The notes beneath the pieces were generated by a model, which saw nothing but the letters and a program-made list of their open reading frames with translations, did no database searches and was not told where the DNA came from. Below are positions 6,894-13,246 of a stretch of DNA of 13,246 bases, piece by piece; the first letter of the stretch is position 1, and every line of letters begins with the position of its first letter. A program made the position numbers and the translations under genes. This stretch comes from an uncultured Clostridia bacterium (GTDB lineage: Bacteria; Bacillota; Clostridia; Oscillospirales; Ruminococcaceae), in the NCBI GenBank assembly GCA_947629275.1, contig CANRDG010000039.1, positions 1-13,246 on the forward strand, written 5' to 3'.

Positions 6894-7616
6894 TTGAATA
6901 TGCTGAAAAGGCTTGCGGCGGTCGTTATTGCGGCGGCTTTGTGTGCTTCGTGTTCTTTTATGGGACAGACTGACAGCGGCGAAAAGGTAGAGGGTCAGGA
7001 CATAATTGAAAAGTCCATGAAAACATACAACGAGCAAAACAGCGGCGGCTATGAGGCTTATGACAACACCACCGGAGATATGACGGAGAGATTCGTATAT
7101 CAGTATGACGAAGTGGGATTTCTGATATATCTTTCGGAACAGTATAACGACGGCAAGGTCTACAAAGAATATTGCTCGGGGTATGCGACATACGTGGAAG
7201 AAGACGGTGTTGGCAAAAAGCTGCCGAAAAGCGATGACCGCGCAGTTATGTATACAAAAGATTATTCGCGCAACTCAAAGGCTACAGACGCGATATTCGG
7301 CTTTATAGCGAGCGGTGTTGAAAATGTGGAGCGTGCGGACACCGAGGACGGCGGCTGCACGCTGACTTACACATATTCGCCGCAAGATGCAGGTATATCG
7401 GTGGACGGCGGAACACTTGACAGCTATGTTATTGAATACACGCTTGACAGCTTTGAGACGGTCAGAGAGATACACCAGACAGCGAAAGGCAAAAATGACG
7501 ACGGCAGCGAGCTTGTTATGGACTACACCGTGAAGATAATTTATTCGGGCGAAACAGGGGAGATAGAAAACCCGATAAAGGTCGAAAGTGCGGCAGATGA
7601 AAACAGCGGGGAGTGA
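6894..7616 (+). CDS. Lipoprotein of unknown function
   Basis: A 240-residue predicted lipoprotein that I do not recognise. The N-terminus has a basic KR, a hydrophobic core and LCASC, with Cys20 as the likely lipidated residue. The mature part is acidic, rich in Gly, Asp, Tyr and Thr, with alternating beta-like segments (RFVYQYDEVGFLIYLSEQY, TYVEEDGVGKKL, CTLTYTYSPQ, DSYVIEYTLDSFETV). This suggests a beta-sheet fold such as the LolA/LppX-type lipoproteins, but that is only a guess. The TTG at 6894 is preferred because AAGAGG at 6878-6883 lies 10 bases upstream; the ATG at 6900 would be 16 bases away and removes two residues. It sits between the DUF4321 gene (6 bases before) and the AraC regulator (9 bases after). 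Confidence 0.8.
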   Translation: MNMLKRLAAVVIAAALCASCSFMGQTDSGEKVEGQDIIEKSMKTYNEQNSGGYEAYDNTTGDMTERFVYQYDEVGFLIYLSEQYNDGKVYKEYCSGYATYVEEDGVGKKLPKSDDRAVMYTKDYSRNSKATDAIFGFIASGVENVERADTEDGGCTLTYTYSPQDAGISVDGGTLDSYVIEYTLDSFETVREIHQTAKGKNDDGSELVMDYTVKIIYSGETGEIENPIKVESAADENSGE

Positions 7617-7625
7617 GCGCACGGT

Positions 7626-8477
7626 ATGGGCAGAAATGTTACCGAAACAACTGAAACAGTGGTGCTTAGTGCGGAGAGCAGGACTTTGCCGCAGAAAATG
7701 CACAGCCACTATCGGTATGAAATATTGTATGCCATGAAAGGCACGGCATCGGTAACGGTAACGGCAGGAAAGACAAAGTATATACTGACAAAGGGCAGTA
7801 TTTTTCTTGTTCATGCAGGCGTAGTACATTCGGTGACGGCGGGACTTGGCGCTAAGGTTGTATCTGTAAGTTTTGACCCTGTGTATCTTTGTTCGTTCGG
7901 GGTGGCTTTTGAAAGGCTGCCCGTGATACTGAAAAAGGCAGATTCAAGCCTTTGTGCGCAGGCGCTTTTTCCCGTGGGTACGATAGATGAAAACATCGCG
8001 GAATACTGTTTTTCGCAGTGCGTGAGCGAGGCAAATGGCAGCGGATACGGGTACGACATTGTTATAAATTCAAGCCTTGGCAGACTGCTTATCGAGATGA
8101 TACGGATATGGTGCAAGGCAGGTTTTGTTATAGACCAAAGCGGTGTAAGTTCCGAAAAACTTGATATGAACAGTGTAGGGGCGTATATAGTAAAGCACTG
8201 CGACGAGCAGCTGCGCGTTGAAGACCTTGCGGCAAAGTGCGGCATGAGCTATTCGTATTTTGCAAAGCGTTTTCGCGCTGTATACGGGCAGACCTGCAAA
8301 GAATATATTGAAAATGTCCGCATTGACAGGGCTGAAAAACTGCTGCTGTTTACAAGCCACGACCTTAGTTTTATAAGTCAGGAGCTGGGATTCTCCGATT
8401 GCAGCCACCTTATAAAGGTGTTTCGGCAGCACAAGGGCGTAACGCCGCGCCAGTTCAGAATGAGAAAAGGTCAATAA
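7626..8477 (+). CDS. AraC-family transcriptional regulator with cupin sensor domain
   Basis: A 283-residue regulator. Residues about 18-85 form an AraC-type cupin (HSHYRYEILYAMKGTASV, KYILTKGSIFLVHAGVVHSV) that would bind a small ligand, probably a sugar. Residues about 182-279 form the C-terminal DNA-binding region with two helix-turn-helix units: RVEDLAAKCGMSYSYFAKRF and LSFISQELGFSDCSHLIKVF, ending in the family signature HKGVTPRQFR. Length is typical (about 280-300). The ATG at 7626 has GGGGAG at 7608-7613, which overlaps the end of the preceding lipoprotein gene, so translation may be coupled. No transporter or catabolic operon is directly adjacent, so the ligand and targets cannot be named; the GH36-GH74 operon is 3 kb away. 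The stop codon lies in the loop of the terminator hairpin. Confidence 0.92.
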   Translation: MGRNVTETTETVVLSAESRTLPQKMHSHYRYEILYAMKGTASVTVTAGKTKYILTKGSIFLVHAGVVHSVTAGLGAKVVSVSFDPVYLCSFGVAFERLPVILKKADSSLCAQALFPVGTIDENIAEYCFSQCVSEANGSGYGYDIVINSSLGRLLIEMIRIWCKAGFVIDQSGVSSEKLDMNSVGAYIVKHCDEQLRVEDLAAKCGMSYSYFAKRFRAVYGQTCKEYIENVRIDRAEKLLLFTSHDLSFISQELGFSDCSHLIKVFRQHKGVTPRQFRMRKGQ

Positions 8478-8497
8478 AATTTGACCTTTCTTTGTTT
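8466..8497 (+). terminator. Rho-independent terminator after the AraC gene
   Basis: A perfect nine-pair stem, AAAGGTCAA (8466-8474) with TTGACCTTT (8481-8489), and a six-base loop that starts with the AraC stop codon TAA (8475-8477). The tail is CTTTGTTT. The stem starts inside the coding sequence. The 3' arm doubles as the -35 element of the next promoter. Confidence 0.75.
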
Positions 8498-8509
8498 GTG
8501 TGATATAAT
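8481..8509 (+). promoter_or_regulatory. Near-consensus sigma-A promoter nested in the araC terminator
   Basis: TTGACC at 8481-8486, a 17-base spacer, an extended -10 TGA and a perfect TATAAT at 8504-8509. Predicted start is about 8516. The -35 is the 3' arm of the preceding terminator stem. It points at a region without a credible gene but with many hairpins, about 450 bases before the next start codon at 8968. Confidence 0.8.
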
Positions 8510-8512
8510 AAT

Positions 8513-8867
8513 ATAGATATGAATTTTTGCGCTGTCGCGCCACCTGCGGAGCTGTTCACCGCTCCACTGTACTTGGGTTATTCCCTCGTTTTGAGTGTGC
8601 TAACACTTTGGCACACTTTACTTGTTATGAATTATTCACTGTACGGCGTTCCAGAATGGAACGCGGAAAGAGAGATATGGCTTCTCATTAGGGAACGCCC
8701 TCTCTTGCAGGGCGTTCCCTCTTTCAAAATAGTCCACCGGACTATTTTGAAATTCACCCTTTGCGGAGCGCACGATGTAGGGGCTTTCGCCGTCTGCGGA
8801 CGGCGACGAGGGTTTCACCCTCGACCTGACGACCCTTTTGAAAAAGGGTCGATCGAAAACTTTTCCT
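8513..8867 (+). repeat. Hairpin-dense non-coding region (palindromic cluster, possible structured RNA)
   Basis: No credible gene is seen here. Successive inverted repeats, arm with arm: 8529-8532/8537-8540; 8548-8552/8561-8565; 8594-8600/8611-8617; 8646-8653/8657-8664 (8 pairs, GAA loop); 8690-8701/8709-8720 (12 pairs, perfect); 8722-8735/8739-8752 (14 pairs, perfect, ACC loop); 8787-8794/8799-8806 (TGCG loop); 8807-8813/8817-8823 (TTC loop); 8830-8839/8842-8851. The last six almost abut each other. Either this is transcribed as a structured leader or small RNA from the promoter at 8481, or it is a mosaic of dispersed REP/MITE-like palindromes, which are common between genes in this bacterial group. 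It has no regular repeat-spacer period, so it is not CRISPR. Confidence 0.75.
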
Positions 8868-8870
8868 TTC

Positions 8871-8900
8871 TTGACAAGGCTTAAAACTTTTGCGCATTAT
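8871..8900 (+). promoter_or_regulatory. Possible second promoter before the cysteine-rich gene
   Basis: A perfect -35 TTGACA at 8871-8876, an 18-base spacer and a weaker -10 CATTAT at 8895-8900 (4 of 6 matches). Predicted start is near 8907, leaving a leader of about 60 bases that carries one more hairpin, TGCGCT (8922-8927) with AGCGCA (8935-8940). It could express the downstream gene without the hairpin cluster. Confidence 0.45.
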
Positions 8901-8967
8901 GGCGGTCAACGTGTGCGCTCCTGCGCTGCGCGTAAGCGCAAAATAAAACAAATTTGAGGTGAAAATT

Positions 8968-9309
8968 ATGAGCTATGAAGTCGAAGGTCGGGCTTACCTG
9001 ACGGAAGAAACCGAAAGCGAGGTTTGCTATAAATACGGAAGCTTCAACCGTGAAGACCCGAAGCATTACAACAACGACAAAATATGCGACGGTCAGATAA
9101 TCATACACAAGGATATGCTTTCAAAATACCCTGACAGAGGTCAGTTGGGAAAGAACAAAGTAGTTAAATTTAAAAATTGCAGCAACTGCTGGGCTGCAAC
9201 TACTGATGAATTTGAAATAGACTTTGTGGCTTTGGCTCTGCTGGGCGAGATATTCAAAGAGTACGACAAGACTAAAATATTTCCGAAAGAATGTAGTTTT
9301 TGTAAATAA
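8968..9309 (+). CDS. Small six-cysteine protein of unknown function, possible metal-binding
   Basis: A 113-residue protein that I do not recognise. It has six cysteines: Cys20, Cys40, Cys71, Cys74, Cys109 and Cys112. The last four form two CxxC pairs (KNCSNCW and ECSFCK), the second at the very C-terminus, a spacing that could make a zinc-ribbon-like or iron-binding site. Between them is a helical, acidic stretch (EFEIDFVALALLGEIFKEYD). No signal peptide or membrane helix is seen, so it is probably cytosolic. The ATG at 8968 has GAGGTG at 8956-8961, six bases upstream; the in-frame GTG at 8959 lies inside that site. It stands just after the hairpin cluster and 43 bases before the DUF1846 gene, with no terminator between, so the two are probably co-transcribed. 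Function is not assigned. Confidence 0.78.
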   Translation: MSYEVEGRAYLTEETESEVCYKYGSFNREDPKHYNNDKICDGQIIIHKDMLSKYPDRGQLGKNKVVKFKNCSNCWAATTDEFEIDFVALALLGEIFKEYDKTKIFPKECSFCK

Positions 9310-9352
9310 AACTTTCGCAGCTTTTCTTTTTGGGGAAAAGGAGTAAACACAC

Positions 9353-10837
9353 ATGATGAAAACGGGATTTGACAATGAAAAATATCTGAAGATGCAGTCG
9401 GAGCACATCAGGGAAAGGATAGCGCAGTTCGGGGGAAAGCTGTACCTTGAATTTGGCGGCAAGCTGTTTGACGACTATCATGCCTCGCGCGTGCTGCCGG
9501 GTTTCAAGCCTGACAGCAAATTGCAGATGCTTTTGCAGCTCAAAGACGATGCCGAGATAGTTATAGCCATAAATGCAGGCGACATCGAGAAAAATAAGAT
9601 ACGCGGCGACCTTGGTATAACATACGACGTTGATGTTTTAAGGCTGATAGGCGTGTTCAGGAAGATAGGTCTGTACGTTGGCAGCGTCGTGCTTACGCAG
9701 TATGACGGGCAGACGGCTGCCGATAACTTCAAAAAGCGGCTGGAGGGCTTGGGCATTAAGGTCTACAAGCACTACATTATAGAGGGCTATCCGTCAAATA
9801 TATCGAATATACTAAGCGAAAACGGCTTTGGCAAGAACGAGTACATAGAAACGGATAGGCAGCTTATCGTGGTTACTGCCCCCGGTCCGGGCAGCGGCAA
9901 AATGGCTACCTGCCTTTCGCAGCTATACCACGAGCACGAGAGGGGCGTGGAGGCAGGCTATGCTAAGTTTGAGACCTTCCCGATATGGAACATACCGCTG
10001 AAGCACCCTGTGAACCTTGCATACGAGGCAGCGACAGCAGACCTTAACGACGTCAACATGATAGACCCGTTCCATCTGGAGGCATACGGAAAAACTACTG
10101 TAAACTACAACCGCGATGTTGAGATATTCCCCGTGCTGAACGCTATGTTTGAGCGTATTCTGGGCGAATCGCCGTACAGATCGCCTACAGATATGGGCGT
10201 AAACATGGCAGGCAACTGCATAATCGACGACGAGGTAGTAAAAGAGGCTTCTAATCAGGAAATAATCAGAAGATACTACAGTGCGCTTTGTGCGGAACGT
10301 CAGGGACGAGGCACAAAGGAAGAGATATACAAGATAGAACTGCTGATGAATCAGGCAGGCGTTACCACGGGCGACAGAAAGGCTGTGAATGCGGCTCTTG
10401 AAAAGGCAGAGCAAACGGGCGACACCGCTGCGGCTATGGAGCTCGGCGACGGCAGGATAGTTACAGGAAAAACGAGCGAGCTGCTTGGTGCGGCGTCTTC
10501 AATGCTGTTAAACGCGCTGAAAACCCTTGCAGGGATTGACGATGCAGTGCTGCTTATCTCGCCGAACGTTATAGAGCCGATACAAAAGCTTAAAACAAAG
10601 CATTTGGGTAATGTAAATCCGCGGCTGCACACCGATGAGGTGCTGCTTGCGCTGTCTATATGCGCTGTTACCAACCCGACTGCGGAGCTTGCCTTAGAGC
10701 AGCTTTCAAAGCTGAAAGGCGCGCAGGTACATTCCACGGTGATTCTTTCAAACGTTGATGAAAAGGTGTTCAAGAGGCTGGGCGTTGACCTTACCTGCGA
10801 GGCGAAATTTCAGGAAAACAAGTATTATCAGAACTAA
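9353..10837 (+). CDS. DUF1846 domain-containing protein
   Basis: A 494-residue cytosolic protein matching the DUF1846 family in length (about 490-505) and in many blocks: FGGKLYLEFGGKLFDDYHASR near the N-terminus, DAEIVIAINAGDIEKNKIRGD, VVLTQYDGQ, a P-loop-like APGPGSGK at 176-183, and FPIWNIPLKHPVNLAYEAAT with DPFHLEAYG and NYNRDVEIFP. The C-terminal part (about 380-490) carries LLGAASSMLLNALK and NPRLHTDEVLLALSICA. The biochemical function of the family is not established; the P-loop-like motif suggests nucleotide or phosphate binding. The start is the first of two consecutive ATGs, nine bases after AAGGAG (9338-9343); the second, at 9356, would be 12 away. A weak hairpin, CTTTTC (9321-9326) with GAAAAG (9335-9340), partly covers that site. 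Confidence 0.93.
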   Translation: MMKTGFDNEKYLKMQSEHIRERIAQFGGKLYLEFGGKLFDDYHASRVLPGFKPDSKLQMLLQLKDDAEIVIAINAGDIEKNKIRGDLGITYDVDVLRLIGVFRKIGLYVGSVVLTQYDGQTAADNFKKRLEGLGIKVYKHYIIEGYPSNISNILSENGFGKNEYIETDRQLIVVTAPGPGSGKMATCLSQLYHEHERGVEAGYAKFETFPIWNIPLKHPVNLAYEAATADLNDVNMIDPFHLEAYGKTTVNYNRDVEIFPVLNAMFERILGESPYRSPTDMGVNMAGNCIIDDEVVKEASNQEIIRRYYSALCAERQGRGTKEEIYKIELLMNQAGVTTGDRKAVNAALEKAEQTGDTAAAMELGDGRIVTGKTSELLGAASSMLLNALKTLAGIDDAVLLISPNVIEPIQKLKTKHLGNVNPRLHTDEVLLALSICAVTNPTAELALEQLSKLKGAQVHSTVILSNVDEKVFKRLGVDLTCEAKFQENKYYQN

Positions 10838-10854
10838 AAAAGAACATGATTTTT

Positions 10855-10863
10855 TGATAGAAT
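10855..10863 (+). promoter_or_regulatory. Possible extended -10 promoter for the YitT-HAD pair
   Basis: TGATAGAAT at 10855-10863 reads as an extended -10 (TGn plus TAGAAT, 5 of 6). No recognisable -35 lies 16-18 bases upstream. It falls in the 57-base gap after the DUF1846 gene and would start transcription near 10870. The pair could equally be read through from upstream, since no terminator is obvious. Confidence 0.3.
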
Positions 10864-10894
10864 ACGGCGCATAATACCCTTGGGGGCGAGAGAT

Positions 10895-11755
10895 GTGCAT
10901 ACAGTGTTTTATCATGCGGCAAGATTTTTTGTAATAATTTTATCCGCCGCGGCGGTGGGAGCAGGTATAAGCCTGTTTTTAACGCCTGCGGGGCTTGTGC
11001 CGGGCGGAGTGAGCGGTATTTCTATAATTATAAACAAGCTTACGGGCATTAAGGTCGGCACGCTTAGTTTTGTTATAAACATTCCGCTTTTGATAATTGC
11101 GCTTTATAAATTCGGCGCAAGATTTTTTGCCGACACGCTTTTTTCGATAGCTGCCTGCTCGGCGGCGACCAACATTTTTGACGAGATACGTCCCGTTACC
11201 TATGATGAGGTCGCGTGTGCGCTGGCAGGGGGAGCGCTCTCGGCGGTGGGGATAGGCATAATAATGCGCTGCGGCTCTACCACCGGCGGCTCGGACATAA
11301 TAGTAAAGCTTATAAAACAGAAGTTTGCATATATAAAAACGGGCGTGATCTTCTTTATTCTTGACAGTGCGGTGGCGTTTTTATCGGGGGTAGTTTTCGG
11401 CGACTGGCGCATTGTTATATACTCTCTGCTTACGATAACGGTTTCGGGCTTTACTATGAACACGGTGCTTTACGGCTCTGACGAAGCAAAGCTGCTTTTT
11501 GTGGTATGCAACAACTGCGACAAGGTGGTAAACGCGCTGGTTGAGGGACTGGAGGCAGGCGTAAGCACTATAGATGCGGTGGGCGGCTACACTCACAGCG
11601 GAAGAAAGATAGTTATGTGCGCCATTCGCAAACAAAATCTTTACAAGGCAAAACAGCTTATATATTCATGCGATAGATCGGCATTTATGATAGTATCATC
11701 GGCGACTGCTATTTACGGCATGGGGTTTAAATCTTACGAGGACAGTGAACTTTAA
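10895..11755 (+). CDS. YitT family membrane protein (YitT_membrane plus DUF2179)
   Basis: A 286-residue integral membrane protein of the YitT family, function unknown. About five or six hydrophobic segments fill residues 8-195. The first loop has the family's TPAGLVPGGVSGISII, and the repeat unit has MRCGSTTGGSDIIVKL in the usual GaSTGGtDi position. The soluble C-terminal DUF2179 domain (about 205-280) shows VEGLEAGVSTIDAVGGYTHS and then KIVMCAIRKQNLYKAKQLI, with AYGMGFKSY-like IYGMGFKSY at the end. The GTG at 10895 is preferred because GGGGG at 10882-10886 lies eight bases upstream; the in-frame TTG at 10880 has no ribosome binding site before it. The stop overlaps the next start by one base (TAATG), so it is translationally coupled to the HAD phosphatase gene. 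Confidence 0.92.
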   Translation: MHTVFYHAARFFVIILSAAAVGAGISLFLTPAGLVPGGVSGISIIINKLTGIKVGTLSFVINIPLLIIALYKFGARFFADTLFSIAACSAATNIFDEIRPVTYDEVACALAGGALSAVGIGIIMRCGSTTGGSDIIVKLIKQKFAYIKTGVIFFILDSAVAFLSGVVFGDWRIVIYSLLTITVSGFTMNTVLYGSDEAKLLFVVCNNCDKVVNALVEGLEAGVSTIDAVGGYTHSGRKIVMCAIRKQNLYKAKQLIYSCDRSAFMIVSSATAIYGMGFKSYEDSEL

Positions 11756-12432
11756 TGACATCATCTGCGGCGGCGAATATGCTGAAAGAAGCAAAATGCG
11801 TTATATTTGACTTAGATAATACGCTTTTAGACTCTCACGATGCGTGGCGAAACGTTGACTATGAGTTTTTCAAAAAGAGAAACATAACTGAGCCTGACGG
11901 GTACGGCAAAAGCGTGGCTTACATGACGTTCAAAGAAGCTGCTGAGTACACTATAGAATTATTGCAGCTTTCGGAGAGCGTTGAGGCGATAACGAAAGAG
12001 TGGTGTGACTGCATACAAAGGCAGTATTCACAGGAGCTTAAAGTTTTTGACGGCGTGAAAGAGCTGTTGGCGGCTTTGAAAAAAAATGGCAAAAAAATAG
12101 CTCTTGCAACAGCTTCGGCTGAGAGGCTGTATGCTGCGGCGCTTGAAAACAACGGCATTTTGCAGTATTTTGACGCGTTTGCATCTACCGAGGAGACAGA
12201 AAGGGGAAAGGGCTTTCCCGATGTGTATCTTCTGGCGGCGAAAAGGGCAGGCGCGCAGCCGTGCGAATGCATTGTGTTTGAGGATATACCTACGGGCATA
12301 GCGGCTGCAAAACAGGGCGGCATGGCAGCGGCGGCATATTTTTGCAAGGCAAATGTTGATATTCGCGATGAGCTTTCTAAGCTTGCAGATGTGTGCGTTG
12401 ACGATTACCGCGCACTGGCGAAGATGATATAA
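11755..12432 (+). CDS. HAD-superfamily phosphatase, beta-phosphoglucomutase-like subfamily
   Basis: A 225-residue HAD hydrolase with all four motifs. Motif I is FDLDNT with nucleophile Asp19 and acid/base Asp21. Motif II is the Thr of LATAS (Thr119). Motif III is Lys152 in GKGFPD. Motif IV is FEDIPTGI with Glu176 and Asp177. A helical cap sits between motifs I and II (about 27-95), as in subclass I enzymes such as phosphoglycolate phosphatase and beta-phosphoglucomutase. The substrate cannot be read from sequence; small sugar phosphates are usual for the subfamily. The ATG at 11755 overlaps the YitT stop, with GAGGA at 11738-11742 twelve bases upstream. A second in-frame ATG at 11779 would remove an eight-residue extension and still leave the fold intact, so the exact start is uncertain. 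The gene ends at the bidirectional terminator. Confidence 0.92.
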   Translation: MTSSAAANMLKEAKCVIFDLDNTLLDSHDAWRNVDYEFFKKRNITEPDGYGKSVAYMTFKEAAEYTIELLQLSESVEAITKEWCDCIQRQYSQELKVFDGVKELLAALKKNGKKIALATASAERLYAAALENNGILQYFDAFASTEETERGKGFPDVYLLAAKRAGAQPCECIVFEDIPTGIAAAKQGGMAAAAYFCKANVDIRDELSKLADVCVDDYRALAKMI

Positions 12433-12436
12433 AAAT

Positions 12437-12470
12437 AACGGCTCGCAAAGATGCGAACCGTTTTTGTTTT
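12437..12470. terminator. Bidirectional terminator between HAD and lipoprotein genes
   Basis: The stem pairs 12437-12447 with 12452-12462, with one internal mismatch and an AAGA loop. On the plus strand it is followed by TTTTTGTTTTATT. On the minus strand it is followed by a T-rich stretch (ATTTTTAT). It lies between two convergent genes, so it can end both transcripts. Confidence 0.8.
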
Positions 12471-12489
12471 ATTGCTTCGTGTGCTGCTT

Positions 12490-12993
12490 CTAGGCGCTCG
12501 CGGCTCTTTCGTTCAGAACTTCTTCAGCCTGATCGGTGATATAGTAGTAAAACTTTGCGATATCCCGATTGTCTACAGAATATGTGAAATCGCCGTTATC
12601 TGTTCTGATATCGACCTTTCCGGTTTCCTCGCTGCTAAAAAATGTGAAATCAATAGTATACGCCCTTTTATTGCCGTTAATGACATATAATTTCACGAAC
12701 GGTTCTCCGACAGGAAAATCATCACTTTTATGATCGTAAGGCTCGGTAAGCTCGTTAGATGTAACATTCAGCAAAAAATCATTTGCGGTCTCTATGACCT
12801 CGGCTCCGTCCAAAGGGATATGATCCATGTCCGGACCGTACAATGACACATTGCACGAGGCTTCATCAAAGTTTATCGAATCTACTATAGAATCATAGTC
12901 GGTGCCGTCTTCTTTTGAACAGCCTGAAAAGCACAGCAAGCATACTGCCGCAGATACTATGGCAGTTATCCTGTAAAAACTTATCTTTTTCAT
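12490..12993 (-). CDS. Small lipoprotein of unknown function
   Basis: A 167-residue predicted lipoprotein that I do not recognise. A lipoprotein signal is clear: KK, a hydrophobic core and FSGC with Cys25 as the lipidated residue, followed by an acidic linker. The mature domain is small and acidic, with beta-rich segments (KLYVINGNKRAYTIDFTFF, FTYSVDNRDIAKFYYYIT) and a short helical, alanine-rich end. The ATG at 12991-12993 (read on the minus strand) has a full GGAGGT at 13001-13006, seven bases upstream. The gene has its own strong promoter and a terminator, so it appears monocistronic. Its stop is only 57 bases from the end of the convergent HAD gene. A surface-exposed role is likely from the signal, but nothing nearby specifies which. 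Confidence 0.85.
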   Translation of the reverse strand: MKKISFYRITAIVSAAVCLLCFSGCSKEDGTDYDSIVDSINFDEASCNVSLYGPDMDHIPLDGAEVIETANDFLLNVTSNELTEPYDHKSDDFPVGEPFVKLYVINGNKRAYTIDFTFFSSEETGKVDIRTDNGDFTYSVDNRDIAKFYYYITDQAEEVLNERAASA

Positions 12994-13026
12994 ATGTTAC
13001 ACCTCCGTCACTGTTATGTTATAATA

Positions 13027-13055
13027 ATTATAGCATATATGTGTGATCTGTTCAA
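13027..13055 (-). promoter_or_regulatory. Sigma-A-type promoter of the small lipoprotein gene
   Basis: On the minus strand, TTGAAC (13055-13050) is followed by a 17-base spacer that ends in an extended -10 TGC, then TATAAT (13032-13027). Predicted start is about 13020, giving a leader of roughly 27 bases with the GGAGGT ribosome binding site. TATAAT and its inverse ATTATA form a small palindrome here (13020-13032). Confidence 0.8.
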
Positions 13056-13135
13056 GATACAACATTAACAAGACCATTGAAAAATATTGGATAAATTGTA
13101 CAGGAAATGAATGGTGATAACAGAGAGATCTTCTG

Positions 13136-13246
13136 TCAGAACAGCAGGTCGTTTATATACTTGGTTATATCGTCCCAGTACATATAGCCGAAATAGCCTG
13201 CAATACCCAGCACGAACAGTATTATGATTATTATGAAAAGTATCTT
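13136..13246 (-). CDS. C-terminal fragment of a membrane-anchored protein (partial)
   Basis: The reading frame runs in from the right edge of the window and stops at TGA (13138-13136 on the minus strand), giving 36 residues. It contains a strongly hydrophobic segment (ILFIIIIILFVLGIAGYFGY) and then YWDDITKYINDLLF. This is a single C-terminal membrane helix with a short polar tail. Too little is present to name a family. The start and most of the gene are outside the window. Confidence 0.5.
   Translation of the reverse strand, partial: KILFIIIIILFVLGIAGYFGYMYWDDITKYINDLLF

Noticed and set aside
8513..8867. CRISPR array
   Set aside because: The inverted repeats differ from each other in sequence and length and have no constant repeat-spacer period; no cas genes are present.
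8519..8884. A 121-codon plus-strand reading frame across the hairpin cluster
   Set aside because: It has no ribosome binding site, starts about three bases after the predicted transcription start, and its sequence is made of the inverted repeats. The minus strand is open in the same place for the same reason. It is more likely non-coding.
13116..13138. Terminator for the partial minus-strand gene
   Set aside because: A short imperfect palindrome is present near the stop, but the minus-strand sequence after it is not T-rich, so it is not supported.
1..13246. tRNA, rRNA, transposase or phage genes
   Set aside because: None was recognised on either strand; no insertion-sequence ends or target duplications were seen.

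Overview
The window looks like chromosomal DNA from a low-to-mid GC Clostridia-class Firmicute, most likely Ruminococcus or another Oscillospiraceae. The reasons are the strong AGGAGG-type ribosome binding sites, extended -10 promoters of the TGnTATAAT type, sporulation genes yabP and yabQ next to divIC and an S1-domain gene, plant-polysaccharide enzymes, and families common in gut Clostridia (DUF4321, DUF1846, YitT). Genus-level placement is inference.

Layout. (1) 1-4732: a minus-strand operon with one clear promoter. It encodes a cytosolic GH36 alpha-galactosidase (2483-4672) and then a GH74-type xyloglucanase-like lipoprotein (208-2460), and ends in a hairpin terminator near 152-191. (2) 4733-6596: the divergent plus-strand sporulation/division block yabP-yabQ-divIC-yabR. 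A strong housekeeping-type promoter lies over the yabQ stop codon, so divIC-yabR can be transcribed apart from the sporulation genes. A terminator follows yabR. (3) 6621-8489: three tightly packed plus-strand genes: a DUF4321 membrane protein, an unrecognised lipoprotein and an AraC-family regulator, ending in a terminator. (4) 8481-8967: about 490 bases without a credible gene. A near-consensus promoter is nested in the araC terminator, about ten consecutive hairpins follow, and a second possible promoter lies further on. (5) 8968-12470: a small six-cysteine protein of unknown function, a DUF1846 protein, a YitT/DUF2179 membrane protein and a HAD phosphatase, ending in a terminator shared with (6) a convergent minus-strand small lipoprotein. 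(7) 13136-13246: the C-terminal end of a minus-strand membrane-anchored protein that runs off the window.

How the genes may work together: the GH74 lipoprotein would cut xyloglucan-type glucan at the cell surface, while the GH36 enzyme would remove alpha-galactose from imported oligosaccharides inside the cell. YabP and YabQ belong to spore cortex formation, DivIC to the divisome, and YabR is a ribosome- or RNA-associated S1 protein. The most unusual stretch is the hairpin-dense, apparently transcribed region 8481-8967. It could be a structured leader or small RNA, or a copy of a dispersed palindromic repeat; sequence alone does not decide between these.
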